Shown one piece after another: positions 1 to 10,359 of a stretch of 64,000 nt of DNA. Position numbers and translations under genes: made by a program. This DNA is from Hyphomicrobium sp. CS1BSMeth3 (GTDB lineage: Bacteria > Pseudomonadota > Alphaproteobacteria > Rhizobiales > Hyphomicrobiaceae). The notes below the pieces were generated by a model that was not told where the DNA came from, ran no database searches, and worked only from the letters and a program-made list of their open reading frames with translations. Every line of letters starts with the position of its first letter. Positions within the stretch are counted from its first letter, which is position 1. The stretch is from NCBI RefSeq assembly GCF_900117415.1, contig NZ_FPEI01000006.1:2647001-2711000 (forward strand). The letters run 5' to 3'.

Positions 1-1044
1 GGCGAGCTGAATGGGCATGGTGCCGCGCGAGCGCCCCATGCCGAGATCGGCATAGACCTTGGCGCCTTCCGAAAGGATGAACGGCACGGCCGCGAGCGAG
101 AGCACGTTATTGATGACCGTCGGACGGCCGAAGAGGCCCTTGTGCGCGGGAAGCGGCGGCTTGGCGCGCACGATGCCGCGCTTGCCTTCGAGGCTGTCGA
201 GAAGTGCCGTCTCCTCGCCGCAGACATAGGCGCCGGCGCCGGTGCGCACTTCGAGATCGAAGGCCTTCTTCGATGAGGCAATGCTCGCGCCGAGCAAGCC
301 GGCCTTGCGCGCGATGCCGATGGCTTCCTTCAGCGTCGCAATGGCGTGCGGATATTCCGAGCGGACGTAGATGTAGCCTTTGGTCGCGCCAACGGCGAGG
401 CCCGCAATCGTCATGCCCTCGATGAGCAGGAAGGGATCGCCTTCCATGATCATGCGGTCGGCGAAGGTCGCGCTGTCGCCCTCGTCGGCATTGCAAACGA
501 TGTACTTCTGGTCGGCCGGCGCATCGAGCACCGTCTTCCACTTGATGCCCGTCGGGAAGCCAGCGCCGCCGCGGCCGCGCAGGCCGGACTTCGCGACCAC
601 ATCGACGATGCCCGCGCCGCCGAGGCCGACGGCCTGCTCCAGGCCGACGTAGCCGCCGTGCGCGCGATAGTCTTCGAGCGAGAGCGGATCGATGATGCCG
701 CAGCGCGCGAACGTGAGCCGCGTCTGGCGCGCAAAGAAACCGATCTGCTCGACGGGACCGACCGACTTGGCATGGCCGGCGACGGCGAGCGAGTGACCAT
801 CGAGCAGACCTGCGGCCACGAGGCTCGCAACGTCGCTGACGTCGAGCGGCCCGAAGCCGTGCCGCACGCCATGGCTCTCGACCTCCAGCAGCGGCTCGAG
901 CCACATCATGCCGCGCGAGCCCGTGCGCACGATCTCGATCGAGCGGCCGGCGGCCGGCGCGGCCTTGGCGAGCGCCGCGGCGACCTCATCGGCGCCGACA
1001 GCAACGGCGGCCGCATCCCTGGGAATGAAGAACCGCACGCTCAT
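1..1044 (-). CDS. fdsB: NAD-dependent formate dehydrogenase beta subunit (partial)
   Basis: Flavoprotein/NADH-binding subunit of the soluble, cytoplasmic formate dehydrogenase (FdsGBA); it passes electrons from formate oxidation to NAD+. The first 348 codons are present and the rest runs off the left edge of the window. It shows a NuoF-type core: the glycine-rich flavin-binding segment GRGGAGFPTGIKW near residues 155-167 and the NAD-site motif YVCGEETAL near residue 272. The C-terminal 4Fe-4S cysteines expected of the family are outside the window. The ATG overlaps the fdsG stop (ATGA), so the two are translationally coupled. The N-terminal roughly 120 residues precede the NuoF core, as usual in FdsB. 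Confidence 0.93.
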   Translation of the reverse strand, partial: MSVRFFIPRDAAAVAVGADEVAAALAKAAPAAGRSIEIVRTGSRGMMWLEPLLEVESHGVRHGFGPLDVSDVASLVAAGLLDGHSLAVAGHAKSVGPVEQIGFFARQTRLTFARCGIIDPLSLEDYRAHGGYVGLEQAVGLGGAGIVDVVAKSGLRGRGGAGFPTGIKWKTVLDAPADQKYIVCNADEGDSATFADRMIMEGDPFLLIEGMTIAGLAVGATKGYIYVRSEYPHAIATLKEAIGIARKAGLLGASIASSKKAFDLEVRTGAGAYVCGEETALLDSLEGKRGIVRAKPPLPAHKGLFGRPTVINNVLSLAAVPFILSEGAKVYADLGMGRSRGTMPIQLA

Positions 1045-1508
1045 GCCCCGGTCTCCTTCAGCAGGGCGTCGAGTCGTTCCGCCGTCATGCGCCCGACAAC
1101 GCGGCCGTCGATCATCGCGGAGGGCGCGGTCGCGCAGAGCCCGAGGCAGTAGACCGGCTCGAGCGTGACGCGGCCATCGGCGCTGGTCTCGCCGCAGGCG
1201 ACGCCCAAGTGATGCTCGGCCCGCTCGACGAGCGCCTCGCCGCCCATGGACTGACAGGCCTCGGCCCGGCAGAGCTTCAGCACGTGGCGACCGGCCGGCT
1301 TGGCCCGGAAGTCATGGTAGAAGGTGACGACGCCGTGCACCTCGGCACGGGAAAGGTTCAGCACCTGCGCCAGGGCCGGAACCACGGCCTCAGGCACATA
1401 GCCGAGCGCCGACTGAACATCGTGCAGGATCTCGATCAGCTCATCCGGCCGATTGCCGTGCTCGGCGGCGACCGCTCGCGCAGTCTCGTCTGCTGTCTTG
1501 TCAGCCAT
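1041..1508 (-). CDS. fdsG: NAD-dependent formate dehydrogenase gamma subunit
   Basis: 155-aa NuoE-like [2Fe-2S] subunit of soluble formate dehydrogenase; it relays electrons within the FdsGBA complex. The ferredoxin-type cysteines are visible as CRAEAC (about residues 80-85) and the pair in VYCLGLC (about 119-124). The length is normal for the family. It is the first gene of an fdsGBA operon transcribed leftward and overlaps fdsB by 4 bp. A GAGG-type ribosome site precedes the ATG at a slightly long distance. The LysR gene upstream is in the same orientation with a 212-bp spacer. Formate oxidation to CO2 with NADH production fits a C1- or lithotrophy-capable organism. Confidence 0.93.
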   Translation of the reverse strand: MADKTADETARAVAAEHGNRPDELIEILHDVQSALGYVPEAVVPALAQVLNLSRAEVHGVVTFYHDFRAKPAGRHVLKLCRAEACQSMGGEALVERAEHHLGVACGETSADGRVTLEPVYCLGLCATAPSAMIDGRVVGRMTAERLDALLKETGA

Positions 1509-1527
1509 TCAGGGCACCTCTTGCGGC

Positions 1528-1542
1528 GGTGCGCATCGCACC
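1528..1542. promoter_or_regulatory. Short palindrome upstream of fdsG
   Basis: Perfect inverted repeat GGTGCG-CAT-CGCACC about 20 bp upstream of the fdsG start codon. It could be an operator or a 5' UTR hairpin. Function is inference only. Confidence 0.3.
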
Positions 1543-1657
1543 TAACCCACTCATCCTACTTATTTATTTCGGACGAATGCGTACACGATGGCACCCTGGC
1601 ACCGCGCACCTAAAATCATTCCAGAAACGCATCATCGCCCAGAATGGCGACAGCGAT

Positions 1658-1686
1658 CCAATCGGTTGTTCCGATGGGTTAATCGG
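1658..1686. promoter_or_regulatory. Clustered ATCGG repeats, possible LysR-type binding site
   Basis: In the lysR-fdsG spacer three ATCGG-like arms are clustered: CCAATCGG, then inverted CCGATGGG, then AATCGG. Phased partial dyads of this kind are typical of LysR-type activator sites. Their position about 150-180 bp upstream of fdsG suits an upstream recognition site. No experimental motif for this regulator is known to me. Confidence 0.3.
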
Positions 1687-1720
1687 GGCGGCCGATGACG
1701 CAGCGCGGCATGAGGAAGGG

Positions 1721-2635
1721 CTACTTCCGGCCCGCGCCGGCGGGCGCAGCGACCTGCGCGGCGGACTCGAAGACCGCCAGAACCAGGGGCGAGACCGGGT
1801 CGCGGTCCACGGCGACCAGACCAACGCTGTGCTCGATCTCGGGGTTCGTCAGCGGCACCGCCCGAATGTCCGACATGGGCCCGAGGATTTTCAGGAAATA
1901 CTCCGGCACGATGCTGGCGAGCCCCATGAGGTGCACGTTCGCATAGAGGTTGATGACCGAGTTGGTCTCCAGCCGGATGATGGGCGTGCTGTTCGCGGTG
2001 CGGAACGCCCGATCGATGATGCGCCGGTTCTGCATGTTCGGGGTCAGCAGGCAGAGTGGCTGTTTCGCCGCCTCAGCCCAGGTGACGGAGGCCTTCCCGG
2101 CCAGGTGATGGTCATCGCGCAGGAGCAGGCAGTAGCGCTCCATGTAGATGGACTCCGCGCGCATGCCCTCGATCGGCTCGTTGTCGAGGTAGGTGAGGCC
2201 GACATCGATCGAGAAGTCCTCGAGATTGCGCAGGATCTCGACCGAGCTCTGCGAGAGCACGGTAAGCTCGATGCCGCTGTGACTGTCCTGGATGGCCTTG
2301 GTGATCAGCGCCGCCATGGGCAGTGCGGACGGCACGACCCCGAGCGAGAGCCGTCCGACCAGCGCGCCCTTGGCGCTGCGCAGCGTCGAGATTTCCTGCT
2401 GCAGCGAGCCCCAGTTGTCCAGAATGGCGTGCGCCCACTTGAGCACGCGCTCGCCTTCCGCCGTGAGGCCATGAAAGCGCTGGCCGCGCTCGACGATCGG
2501 CACGCCGAGCTCCTGCTCGAGCTGGCGAATGCGCCCCGAGAGCGTGGGCTGCGTGACGTTGCACGCCTTCGCTGCGCGCGTGAAATGCTTCTCGCGCGCG
2601 AGCGCCGAAAGGTACTGGAGCTGGCGAATATCCAT
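1721..2635 (-). CDS. LysR-family transcriptional regulator
   Basis: 304-aa LysR-type regulator. The N-terminal winged helix-turn-helix covers residues 1-60 (QLQYLSALAREKHFTRAAKAC, then TQPTLSGRIRQLEQELG), followed by the linker helix and a LysR substrate-binding domain to about residue 295. The ATG is at the classical MDIRQLQYL position. It lies between the 5-oxoprolinase gene (97 bp upstream) and fdsGB (downstream), both on the same strand. It could control formate dehydrogenase, as LysR proteins beside fds operons often do, or the transport/oxoprolinase operon upstream. I favour fds because of the ATCGG repeats in the lysR-fdsG spacer. Confidence 0.88.
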   Translation of the reverse strand: MDIRQLQYLSALAREKHFTRAAKACNVTQPTLSGRIRQLEQELGVPIVERGQRFHGLTAEGERVLKWAHAILDNWGSLQQEISTLRSAKGALVGRLSLGVVPSALPMAALITKAIQDSHSGIELTVLSQSSVEILRNLEDFSIDVGLTYLDNEPIEGMRAESIYMERYCLLLRDDHHLAGKASVTWAEAAKQPLCLLTPNMQNRRIIDRAFRTANSTPIIRLETNSVINLYANVHLMGLASIVPEYFLKILGPMSDIRAVPLTNPEIEHSVGLVAVDRDPVSPLVLAVFESAAQVAAPAGAGRK

Positions 2636-2732
2636 GGTGCGCGGAGTATATCAGGCCGCGCGGTCTCTGGCATACCAAGCCAACGCCGCACGTTCGCACA
2701 AGGTAAGCAGCACGTAGCTCCGGGCTGGGCTC

Positions 2733-5700
2733 CTAGCCAGGAGGCCCATAGCCGCCGCCGGCCGGCGTCTCCATGTGATAGAGATCGCCTGGTTGCATCT
2801 CCCGCCGGTCATTGCCTTCGAGACGCTCTTTGGTCCCGTCCGCGCGCTCGACGATATCGATGCCACAGGCGCCCGGCTCTCCACCGGCAAGGCCAAAGGG
2901 CGGCACCTTGCGGTGCGAACCGAGCGTGGTGACCGTCATGGCCTCCAGGAAACGCATACGCCGGACGGCGCCGTCACCCCCGTGCCAGCGGCCCGCACCG
3001 CCCGAGCCGCGCCGAATGCCGAAGGCCTCGAGCCGCACGGGAAAGCGCCATTCGAGGATCTCGGGATCGGTCATGCGCGTGTTCGTCATGTGCGTCTGCA
3101 CGGCGCTCGCGCCATCGAAACCATCGCCTGCGCCCGTGCCGCCACAGATGGTCTCGTAGTTCTGCAGGCGCTCGTTGCCCCAGACGAAGTTGTTCATGGT
3201 CGCTTGCGAACCGGCAAGCACGCCGAGCGCCCCGAGCAGAGCGTTCGTTGCCGCCTGCGAGACTTCGGTGTTGCCCGCGATCACGGCTGCCGGAGCGCGC
3301 GGGTTCAGCATCGTGCCTTCGGGCGTGATGATCGTCAGCGGCTTGAGGCAGCCTTCATTGAGCGGGATCTCGCTCTCCGAAAGCGTGCGGAAGACGTAGA
3401 GCACCACCGCGCGGCAGACGGCGAGCGGGGCGTTGTAGTTGAACTCGCTTTGCGCCGACGTGCCCGTGAAATCGATGGTCGCACTCCGCGCCTTGCGATC
3501 GACGCGCACGGCAACGTGGATCGCCGCGCCGCTGTCCATGGGATAGTGGAACTCACCATCCTTGAGCGTATCGATAGCCTTGCGCACGGCGGCTTCCGCA
3601 TTGTCCTGCACGTGGCGCATGTAGGCATCGACGACGGGCTGGCCGAACTGCTCGACCATGCGCAGGATCTCGCGCACGCCCGTCTCGTTCGACGCGATCT
3701 GCGCGCGCAGGTCCGCCATGTTCTGGTCGATGTTGCGGCAGGGATAGCGTCCCGAGGCGAGCAGCGCCCGCGTCTCCACATCCCGGAGGCGCCCCTGATC
3801 GACCATCTTGAAGTTGTCGATGAGAACGCCTTCCTCGTCGATGTGGCGGCTGTCCGGCGGTGCCGAGCCCGGCGTCCTGCCGCCGATGTCCGCGTGATGG
3901 CCGCGCGAGGCGACGATGAACAGAATGCGCGCACCATCGCGGCTGAAGACCGGCGTCACGACGGTCACATCGGGGAGATGCGTGCCGCCGCGGTAGGGAT
4001 TGTTCAGCATGATGCTGTCGCCGGGCTTCAGGTTGCCGGCATTGAGACGCAGCACCGTGCGTACGGCCTCGCTCATGGAACCCAAGTGCACCGGCACATG
4101 CGGCGCATTGGCGACGAGATTGCCTTGCGGGTCGAAGAGCGCACAGGAGAAGTCGAGCCGCTCCTTGATGTTTACCGAATAGGCGGTGTTCTCGAGCGTC
4201 GCCCCCATCTGCTCGGCGATCGACATGAAGAGGTTGTTGAAGACCTCGAGCATGATCGGATCGGCTTCCGTGCCGAGCTGCTCGCGGCGCGCCTGGGCTG
4301 CCGTGCGGGTGAGCACAAGATGGCCGAGGTTCGTGATCTCCGCCGTCCAGCCTTCCTCGACGACGTTCGTGCCGGTCGGCTCGATGATGATCGCGGGGCC
4401 GTCGATGGTGTCACCAGGTCCGAGCTTCGCGCGGTCATAGAGCGGCGTGTCACTCCAGCCTGAGCGCGTGTGCACGCGCACGTTCGCAATCGGGCGGCCG
4501 TCAGCGTCGCGTGCGCGCGTGATGGGCCGCTCGACAAGGGCGTCGCTGGCGCCGATCGCTTCCAGCGCCACGGCCTCGACGATCAGATCGTCGCGCTCGA
4601 CGGCAAAACCGAAGCGCGCGCGATGAACCTCGGCGAAGCGCTGGCGAAGCTCGTCCTCTGTGCCGTAGTCGACCGCCAGTGGCTGATGCGCGCCCTCATA
4701 GCGCACGTGCACGCGCCGCTCGACCACGATCCGATCGCGCGGGATGTCCTGGCCGAGCACTTCCTCAATGGCACCAGCCTCGAGATCGGCAAGCGCTTCG
4801 GCGACAGCCTCCACCGAGCCCTTCAACGGACGCTCGATCTGGCGCTCGCGCAGCGCGCGCACCTCCGCGAGGCCCATGCCGTAGGCTGAGAGCACGCCCG
4901 CATAAGGATGCAACAGCACCCGCGTGATCCCGAGTACGTCGGCGATGGCGCACGCGTGCTGACCGCCAGCCCCGCCAAAGCAATTGAGCGTGTAGCGTGT
5001 CACGTCGTAGCCGCGCTGCACCGAGATTTTCTTGATCGCATTGGCCATGTTCTCGACGGCAATGCGCAGGAAGCCTTCAGCAACCTCCTCCGGCTTATAC
5101 GACGTGCCGCTCGCGGTATTGATCTCAGCGGTCAGGCGCTCGAACGCCTTGCGCGCAGCCTCGACGTCCAACGGCTCGTCGCCACCTGGACCGAACACGC
5201 TTGGGAAATGATCCGGCTGGATCTTGCCGAGCAGGACATTGCAGTCGGTGACCGCGAGCGGACCGCCGCGGCGGTAGCAGGCAGGCCCCGGGTTGGCGCC
5301 CGCGCTTTCGGGGCCCACCTGAAAGCGGCCGTCCTCGAACTTCAGGATCGAGCCGCCGCCCGCCGCGATCGTGTGAATGTGCATCATAGGCGCGCGCATC
5401 CGCACGCCCGCGACCTCCGTCTCGAAGGAGCGCTCGAACTGGCCGTCGAAGTGCGTGACGTCGGTGGACGTGCCGCCCATGTCGAAGCCGATGAGCTTCT
5501 CGAAACCGGCCATGGTGCCCGTCCGGACCATGCCGACGACGCCGCCCGCCGGCCCCGAGAGGATCGAGTCCTTGCCCTGGAAGAGCGCGGCGTCGATCAG
5601 CCCGCCATTCGACTGCATGAACTGAAGGCGCCGGCAGCCGCCGCGATCCGCGCCGAGCTCGTCGCGCACCTGATCCACGTAGCGGCGCAGCACAGGCGAG

Positions 5701-6335
5701 AGATAGGCGTCGGCAACCGCCGTATCGCCACGCGAGACGAGCTTGATGAGCGGGCTTGCTGTATGGCTCGGCGAAACTTGGCGAAAGCCCACTTCGCGCG
5801 CGATCTCCGCGACGCGCCGTTCGTGCGCTGGATAGCGATACGAGTGCATGAACGCGATGGCAACGGCGCGGATACCTGCCGCATAGGCCGCTTCCAGCGC
5901 CGTGCGCGCCGTCGCCTCGTCGAGCGCACGGACGACCTCGCCGCGCGCGCCCATGCGCTCGTCCACCTCGGCGACGCGGGTATAGAGCACCTCCGGCAGC
6001 CTGATATGGAGATCGAAGAGCCGCGGGCGGTTCTGGTAGCCGATGCGCAGGAGATCGGCGAAACCCGTGGTGATAAGCAACAGCGTCGGATCGCCCTTGC
6101 GCTCGAGCAGCGCGTTCGTCGCGACTGTCGTGCCCATGCGGACGGTATCGATGAGACCCGGTGGAATAGCCTCGCCAGGCTTCAATCCGAGCAGATCGCG
6201 AATGCCCTGCACGGCGGCGTCGCGATAGCGCTCAGGGTTCTCCGAGAGTACCTTGTGGCAGAGGATTTCGCCGTCCGGCCGTCGCGCGACGATGTCCGTG
6301 AATGTGCCGCCGCGATCGATCCAGAACTGCCACAT
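2733..6335 (-). CDS. 5-oxoprolinase (ATP-hydrolysing), fused HyuA-HyuB type
   Basis: 1200-aa fused hydantoinase/oxoprolinase. The N-terminal half (about 1-690) is HyuA-like with the actin-fold start [10 protein letters not shown] and [16 protein letters not shown]. The C-terminal half (about 700-1190) is HyuB-like, beginning near [20 protein letters not shown]. The first 60 residues resemble eukaryotic OPLAH, which cleaves 5-oxo-L-proline to glutamate using ATP; some relatives act on N-substituted hydantoins or acetone. I place the start at [10 protein letters not shown]; the 27 residues upstream in the same frame are not family-like. It follows the TRAP permease genes on the same strand, and a D-glutamate cyclase-type gene heads the operon, so 5-oxoproline is the likeliest substrate. 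Substrate chirality is unresolved. Confidence 0.85.
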   Translation of the reverse strand: MWQFWIDRGGTFTDIVARRPDGEILCHKVLSENPERYRDAAVQGIRDLLGLKPGEAIPPGLIDTVRMGTTVATNALLERKGDPTLLLITTGFADLLRIGYQNRPRLFDLHIRLPEVLYTRVAEVDERMGARGEVVRALDEATARTALEAAYAAGIRAVAIAFMHSYRYPAHERRVAEIAREVGFRQVSPSHTASPLIKLVSRGDTAVADAYLSPVLRRYVDQVRDELGADRGGCRRLQFMQSNGGLIDAALFQGKDSILSGPAGGVVGMVRTGTMAGFEKLIGFDMGGTSTDVTHFDGQFERSFETEVAGVRMRAPMMHIHTIAAGGGSILKFEDGRFQVGPESAGANPGPACYRRGGPLAVTDCNVLLGKIQPDHFPSVFGPGGDEPLDVEAARKAFERLTAEINTASGTSYKPEEVAEGFLRIAVENMANAIKKISVQRGYDVTRYTLNCFGGAGGQHACAIADVLGITRVLLHPYAGVLSAYGMGLAEVRALRERQIERPLKGSVEAVAEALADLEAGAIEEVLGQDIPRDRIVVERRVHVRYEGAHQPLAVDYGTEDELRQRFAEVHRARFGFAVERDDLIVEAVALEAIGASDALVERPITRARDADGRPIANVRVHTRSGWSDTPLYDRAKLGPGDTIDGPAIIIEPTGTNVVEEGWTAEITNLGHLVLTRTAAQARREQLGTEADPIMLEVFNNLFMSIAEQMGATLENTAYSVNIKERLDFSCALFDPQGNLVANAPHVPVHLGSMSEAVRTVLRLNAGNLKPGDSIMLNNPYRGGTHLPDVTVVTPVFSRDGARILFIVASRGHHADIGGRTPGSAPPDSRHIDEEGVLIDNFKMVDQGRLRDVETRALLASGRYPCRNIDQNMADLRAQIASNETGVREILRMVEQFGQPVVDAYMRHVQDNAEAAVRKAIDTLKDGEFHYPMDSGAAIHVAVRVDRKARSATIDFTGTSAQSEFNYNAPLAVCRAVVLYVFRTLSESEIPLNEGCLKPLTIITPEGTMLNPRAPAAVIAGNTEVSQAATNALLGALGVLAGSQATMNNFVWGNERLQNYETICGGTGAGDGFDGASAVQTHMTNTRMTDPEILEWRFPVRLEAFGIRRGSGGAGRWHGGDGAVRRMRFLEAMTVTTLGSHRKVPPFGLAGGEPGACGIDIVERADGTKERLEGNDRREMQPGDLYHMETPAGGGYGPPG

Positions 6336-6388
6336 GTCGGTGCTTTGTGTTCGATGCTGTGCATGAGGGCCGCAGCACACGCGCGGAG

Positions 6389-7675
6389 CTAACCCATCAC
6401 CACCTTGGGCAACCAAAGTGCGAGATCAGGCCATACCATCAGCGACCCAACGAGCGCCAGCATGGCGGCGACGAACGGCAAAGCGCCCCAAATGACGTCA
6501 GTAACCGGTCCGCGGTCCCGCATGCCTTGCACGACGTAGAGATTGAGCCCCACCGGCGGTGTAATGAGCGCGACCTCGATCATTACCGTCAGCACAATGC
6601 CCCACCAGATCGGATCCCAACCGAGTGCGAAGACGATGGGCGCGATGAACGGCGTCGTCAGGATCATCATGGAGATCGTCTCCATGAAGCAGCCGAGCAC
6701 GACATAGAACGCGATGATGAGCAGCATCGTGCCGTACTTGCCGAGGCCGAGACTCTGGATCCATTGCCCAAGCCCGTCCGTGAGGCCGATCGCGGCGAGC
6801 ACGAAGTTGAGGAACTGCGCCGCCATGATGATCAGCATGATCATGGCGGTCGTGCGCATGGTGCCTTCGGCGACCGCGCGCAGCATCGAGAAGGAAAGCC
6901 GACGCTCCCAGACGGCGAGGACGAGCGCTGCCACGACACCGAGCGAGGCCGCCTCCGTCGGCGTGGCCCAACCTGCATAGATCGAGCCGACCACGGCCAA
7001 GAAGATGAACATCGGCGGCAGCAGGTCCGGCAAGACGCGGATGCGCTTCGCCCACGACGTCTCCATAGGCGCCCCGCCTTTGCGGCGATCGATCAGGCAG
7101 AAAAGCAGAATGATCAGCATGAACAGGGCGGCAAGCAGCGCCCCCGGAATGAAGCCGGCGAGGTACAGACGCGGCACCGACGTGTTGGTCAGCAGGCCGT
7201 ACAGGATGAAATTGATCGAGGGCGGAATGAGAATGCCGAGCGTGCCGCCCGCGGCAATACTGCCGAGGAAGAGACGCTCGTCGTAGCCGCGCTGCCTGAT
7301 CTGGGGAATGGCGACGGTGCCGATCGTCGCGGCTGTCGCCACGCTCGAGCCGGAAGTCGCGGCAAACATCGCCGAGGTGCCGATGTTGGCGTGCATGAGG
7401 CCGCCCGGCAGCCACGAAAGCCACTGCGCCGCTGCGTTGTAGACGCGCTCGGCAATGCCGGCCCTGAGCAGAATCTCGCCGAGCATCACGAACAACGGGA
7501 TCGCAATCAGGATGTACTCGCTCGACGAGTTCCAGATGATCTCGCCCATGGCGCGCTGCAGCGGCATGGCGGCGAAGAAATCGTTCAGCGCCAGACCGAG
7601 AACGCCCATGACGGCGGCGACGGGCACGCTGATCGCAAGCAGGCCGAGCAGAAGCAGAAGAGCAGTTGCCAGCAT
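6389..7675 (-). CDS. dctM: TRAP transporter large permease subunit (DctM)
   Basis: 428-aa integral membrane protein of the DctM/TRAP large permease family, with about 12 hydrophobic segments, which forms the ion-coupled translocation path in the inner membrane. Conserved-looking segments include [22 protein letters not shown] and [18 protein letters not shown]. The start at [12 protein letters not shown] is chosen over an upstream in-frame ATG because the extra 38 residues are hydrophilic, arginine-rich and overlap dctQ. The gap to dctQ is 5 bp. Substrate cannot be read from the permease; the oxoprolinase downstream suggests a carboxylate such as 5-oxoproline. Confidence 0.93.
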   Translation of the reverse strand: MLATALLLLLGLLAISVPVAAVMGVLGLALNDFFAAMPLQRAMGEIIWNSSSEYILIAIPLFVMLGEILLRAGIAERVYNAAAQWLSWLPGGLMHANIGTSAMFAATSGSSVATAATIGTVAIPQIRQRGYDERLFLGSIAAGGTLGILIPPSINFILYGLLTNTSVPRLYLAGFIPGALLAALFMLIILLFCLIDRRKGGAPMETSWAKRIRVLPDLLPPMFIFLAVVGSIYAGWATPTEAASLGVVAALVLAVWERRLSFSMLRAVAEGTMRTTAMIMLIIMAAQFLNFVLAAIGLTDGLGQWIQSLGLGKYGTMLLIIAFYVVLGCFMETISMMILTTPFIAPIVFALGWDPIWWGIVLTVMIEVALITPPVGLNLYVVQGMRDRGPVTDVIWGALPFVAAMLALVGSLMVWPDLALWLPKVVMG

Positions 7676-7680
7676 GTGAT

Positions 7681-8388
7681 TTAAGCTCCTGCGCCCGGCT
7701 TCTGGCCGCGGACGTCCAGGCCTTTCAGTTCGGCCTCGATCTCCTCCTCCGTCGTCGCGACACCTGCGATCGCTCGGACACCGCCCCAATCCCCCTTCAG
7801 AACGCAGGCAATCGAGCGGATCAGCGCCACCATGATCGCGAGGAAGAACAGGCCGATACCGTAAGCCCAGGGGATCTGCGCCCAGGCGAGCGGAATGCGG
7901 AGCTGCGTGTTCGAGCGGATGCCTTCGACATAGCTCGTCATCGCCACGTCGATGGCGCGCTCGAGAAGGGCGAACACGAAGACGAACAGGGCCAGGAGCG
8001 CGATGATATCCATGATCGCGCGGGCTGTCGGTCCGAACTGGATATAGAGGACGTCAATGCGCACGTGACCGCGATTGACGAGCACGTAGGCCATCGAAAG
8101 ACTCGTTCCTACCGCGAAGAGATAGCCGGAAATCTCGTCCGAACCAGAGAACAGGAAGCTCGCGCCGAGCATCGCGCCCGCTCCCTTCCGCAGCAGCACC
8201 TCGGCTGTGACGATGATTGCTGCCGAAAAGAGCAATGTCCCGCCTAGCCAGATGCCGATTTGCGCGAGCGCCGAGATCAGCCGCCAAGCGGGATCACGCA
8301 GGACGATCAGCACGAGAAGCGCTACGGCAACGGCAGCGAACTGCCATGCCGGCGTCTCGGACAGCAGCGTGCGAAGCATATCCGTCAT
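7681..8388 (-). CDS. dctQ: TRAP transporter small permease subunit (DctQ)
   Basis: 235-aa small membrane subunit of a tripartite ATP-independent periplasmic transporter. It has four or five hydrophobic segments; family-typical features are GSDEISGYLFAVGTSLSMAYVL and the hydrophilic link GHVRIDVLY. It is somewhat longer than the usual 160-200 aa because of an extra N-terminal hydrophobic helix and a charged C-terminal tail. It lies between dctP and dctM. A stem-loop separates it from dctP, a common arrangement that lets the binding protein be made in excess of the permeases. Confidence 0.9.
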   Translation of the reverse strand: MTDMLRTLLSETPAWQFAAVAVALLVLIVLRDPAWRLISALAQIGIWLGGTLLFSAAIIVTAEVLLRKGAGAMLGASFLFSGSDEISGYLFAVGTSLSMAYVLVNRGHVRIDVLYIQFGPTARAIMDIIALLALFVFVFALLERAIDVAMTSYVEGIRSNTQLRIPLAWAQIPWAYGIGLFFLAIMVALIRSIACVLKGDWGGVRAIAGVATTEEEIEAELKGLDVRGQKPGAGA

Positions 8389-8396
8389 TATAAATA

Positions 8397-8434
8397 AAAG
8401 GCCCAGGAGACGATCCCGGGCCTTCCCCTTTTTG
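8397..8434 (-). terminator. Intrinsic terminator/attenuator between dctP and dctQ
   Basis: Inverted repeat AAGGCCC (8398-8404) / GGGCCTT (8418-8424). Read on the minus strand the stem is followed by TTTTATTT; read on the plus strand it is followed by CCCCTTTTT. It probably stops part of the transcripts after dctP. Confidence 0.7.
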
Positions 8435-8443
8435 CGCGGACTG

Positions 8444-9499
8444 TTAGTTGGCCTTGGCCGTCAGGCCGTACTTGCTGCCGACAAGCTCGGTCCACTTCGC
8501 AGCGCACTCGGCACCGCAACGCTTCGCCCACGCCGCAAGCACCTGCTCGTCGATGGCCTTCTTGCGCTCTTTCATGGCGTCACCCGAAGGCACGAACAGC
8601 TTCAGCTTGCCTGGCGGGCCCACCGAGCAAGCACCGTTACCGGTGTTGCAGGCGATGCCCTCCTCGGTCTCTTCCTCGATGACCTTCCACGCTTTGTCCT
8701 CGAGCTTCTTCATCTCCGCCTGAATGACCGTCCGGGTCGCCTCAGGCAGCTTGTTCCAGACGTTCGTATTCACGACCCAAACGCCGACCGTGTAGTTCAC
8801 GGGCAGGCGGATCAGCGTGTTCACGACCTCGTACCACTTGGCCTTGTAGCCGGGCATCGTGCCTGTCACACCGCAGTCGGTGACGCCCTTCTCCAGCGCC
8901 GGCACGACCTCGCCGAAGGCGATCGTCACACCGACGCCGCCGAGCGCCGCAACGAAATCAGCCTGCGATGTGCCCTGGACGCGGACTTTCTTGCCCTTCA
9001 GGTCATCGATGCTGTTGATCTCGCCTCTGCAGAAGATGACCTGCTCCGGGAAGGTGAACGTGCCGAGGATCGTCGCGCCGTTGCGCGCCATGGCCTTCTG
9101 CATTTCGGGCAGCCAGGCATTCACGATTTCGCGGCCCATCTTGAAGTCGCGCGCAACGCCGGCGATGTCGGACGCCTCGATGATCGCGCCGCCATCCTCG
9201 ACGTAGATCGGCAGCGCGGCAGCGAAGTCGAACACGCCCTGCTTGAGCAGGCGCACGACCTCCGTGCCCTTCAGGTTCACCTCGGTGATCGACTTGATGT
9301 TGCCCTTGAGCTTGCCGCCCGTCGCCTTGGGCAGATCTTCCGTCCAGAAGGGCTGCTCCATCTTCTGCCAGTTGGTCAGAAAGTTCCACGTCCCGACGGC
9401 ATTGAAGGTGCGCGGCTGAAGATCCTGCGCCCAAACCGGAATGGACGCTGCTGCCGCGAGGGTCGCGGCGACGCAGGCAGCAGGTAATTTGAACTTCAT
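8444..9499 (-). CDS. dctP: TRAP transporter periplasmic substrate-binding protein (DctP)
   Basis: 351-aa periplasmic solute receptor. The signal peptide spans residues 1-25 (MKFK, hydrophobic core, cleavage after PVWAQ). The DctP domain follows; KKVRVQG near the middle contains the arginine that normally pairs with the substrate carboxylate, so the ligand is probably an organic acid. The start is MKFKLPAAC, preceded by a strong GGGAGGA ribosome site; the ATG 24 bp upstream lies before this site. The D-glutamate cyclase-like gene ends 47 bp upstream. Confidence 0.93.
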   Translation of the reverse strand: MKFKLPAACVAATLAAAASIPVWAQDLQPRTFNAVGTWNFLTNWQKMEQPFWTEDLPKATGGKLKGNIKSITEVNLKGTEVVRLLKQGVFDFAAALPIYVEDGGAIIEASDIAGVARDFKMGREIVNAWLPEMQKAMARNGATILGTFTFPEQVIFCRGEINSIDDLKGKKVRVQGTSQADFVAALGGVGVTIAFGEVVPALEKGVTDCGVTGTMPGYKAKWYEVVNTLIRLPVNYTVGVWVVNTNVWNKLPEATRTVIQAEMKKLEDKAWKVIEEETEEGIACNTGNGACSVGPPGKLKLFVPSGDAMKERKKAIDEQVLAAWAKRCGAECAAKWTELVGSKYGLTAKAN

Positions 9500-9546
9500 C
9501 AGTACTTCCTCCCTTTGAGACATTCGGAATTCAGCTCAACCGTCCG

Positions 9547-10359
9547 TCACAACGCCGCCAGCTTGCTGTTCAGGCGATCCGTAATGAGCATCGAGCCCGG
9601 CTTGTGGGTAATGCAGAGCGGCGGGCGGGCATTAAGAACGACGGATTGCGGCGTGACCCCGCACGCCCAGAATACGGGGAGCATTCCCTTTTCGACAACC
9701 GGCGGCGGATCGCCGAAATCGGGCGCCATCAGGTCCTTGATGCCGATCGCCTCGGGAATGCCGATGTGTACGGGCGCCCCGTGCACGGCTGGGAAGCGCG
9801 ACGTGACCTGGATGGCGCGAATGGCGTCCGCCGGCGTCATCATGCGCATGGACACGATCATCTTGCCGCTGAACGGCCCGGCCGGTGCGCAATCGATCGA
9901 CGTGCGATACATCGAGACGACCGTATCGCGCTCGATGTGATAGAGCGAGATGCCCTCGTCGATCAGCGGCTGCTCGAATGAGAAGGAGCATCCGAGTACG
10001 AACGTCACGAGGTCGTCGGTCCAGTAGCCGCGGATGTCCGTCGGCTCATCGACGCATTCGCCATTCTTGAAGACGCGGTATCGCGGCACGTCCGTGCGGA
10101 TGTCGATGTCGCCGAGATCGGGAAGCGCCGGATCGCCGACGGCCCCCATACCTATGACTGGGCAGGGCTTAGGATTGCGCTGGCAGAAAGCGGCGAAGTC
10201 GGTGGCATAGGCCTTCGGCAGGATGCACAGGTTGCCCTGCACGAATCCCGGCGCCTGACCCGCGGTGTGTCCCGTGATCTCGCCGCTACGACACTTCAGA
10301 CGTGCGGCCTGAGACGGCAGAAAGCCGCTCACGCCTGCATTCACAGGCCGATCCTGCAT
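9547..10359 (-). CDS. D-glutamate cyclase family protein (DUF1445, putative hydro-lyase)
   Basis: 270-aa DUF1445/YcsI-type protein. The mammalian member DGLUCY converts D-glutamate to 5-oxo-D-proline; bacterial members are usually annotated putative hydro-lyase. Family-like segments are [41 protein letters not shown] and FWACGVTPQ near the C terminus. The start MQDRPVNAG is chosen because a GGGGAGG site lies 6 bp before it; an upstream ATG (10 codons earlier) has no such site. It heads the TRAP/oxoprolinase operon. Cyclase plus oxoprolinase would interconvert glutamate and 5-oxoproline; the role here is inferred. Confidence 0.85.
   Translation of the reverse strand: MQDRPVNAGVSGFLPSQAARLKCRSGEITGHTAGQAPGFVQGNLCILPKAYATDFAAFCQRNPKPCPVIGMGAVGDPALPDLGDIDIRTDVPRYRVFKNGECVDEPTDIRGYWTDDLVTFVLGCSFSFEQPLIDEGISLYHIERDTVVSMYRTSIDCAPAGPFSGKMIVSMRMMTPADAIRAIQVTSRFPAVHGAPVHIGIPEAIGIKDLMAPDFGDPPPVVEKGMLPVFWACGVTPQSVVLNARPPLCITHKPGSMLITDRLNSKLAAL

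Noticed and set aside
1529-2932. 467-codon open frame on the plus strand
   Set aside because: Antisense to the LysR gene; composition (His/Arg/Asp-rich, no motifs) is that of a high-GC shadow frame.
2775-4463. 562-codon plus-strand open frame
   Set aside because: Antisense to the oxoprolinase gene, no family-like sequence.
4908-6392. 494-codon plus-strand open frame
   Set aside because: Shadow of the oxoprolinase gene; no ribosome site or motifs.
6302-7684. 460-codon plus-strand open frame
   Set aside because: Antisense to dctM; highly charged repetitive composition typical of the complement of a membrane-protein gene.
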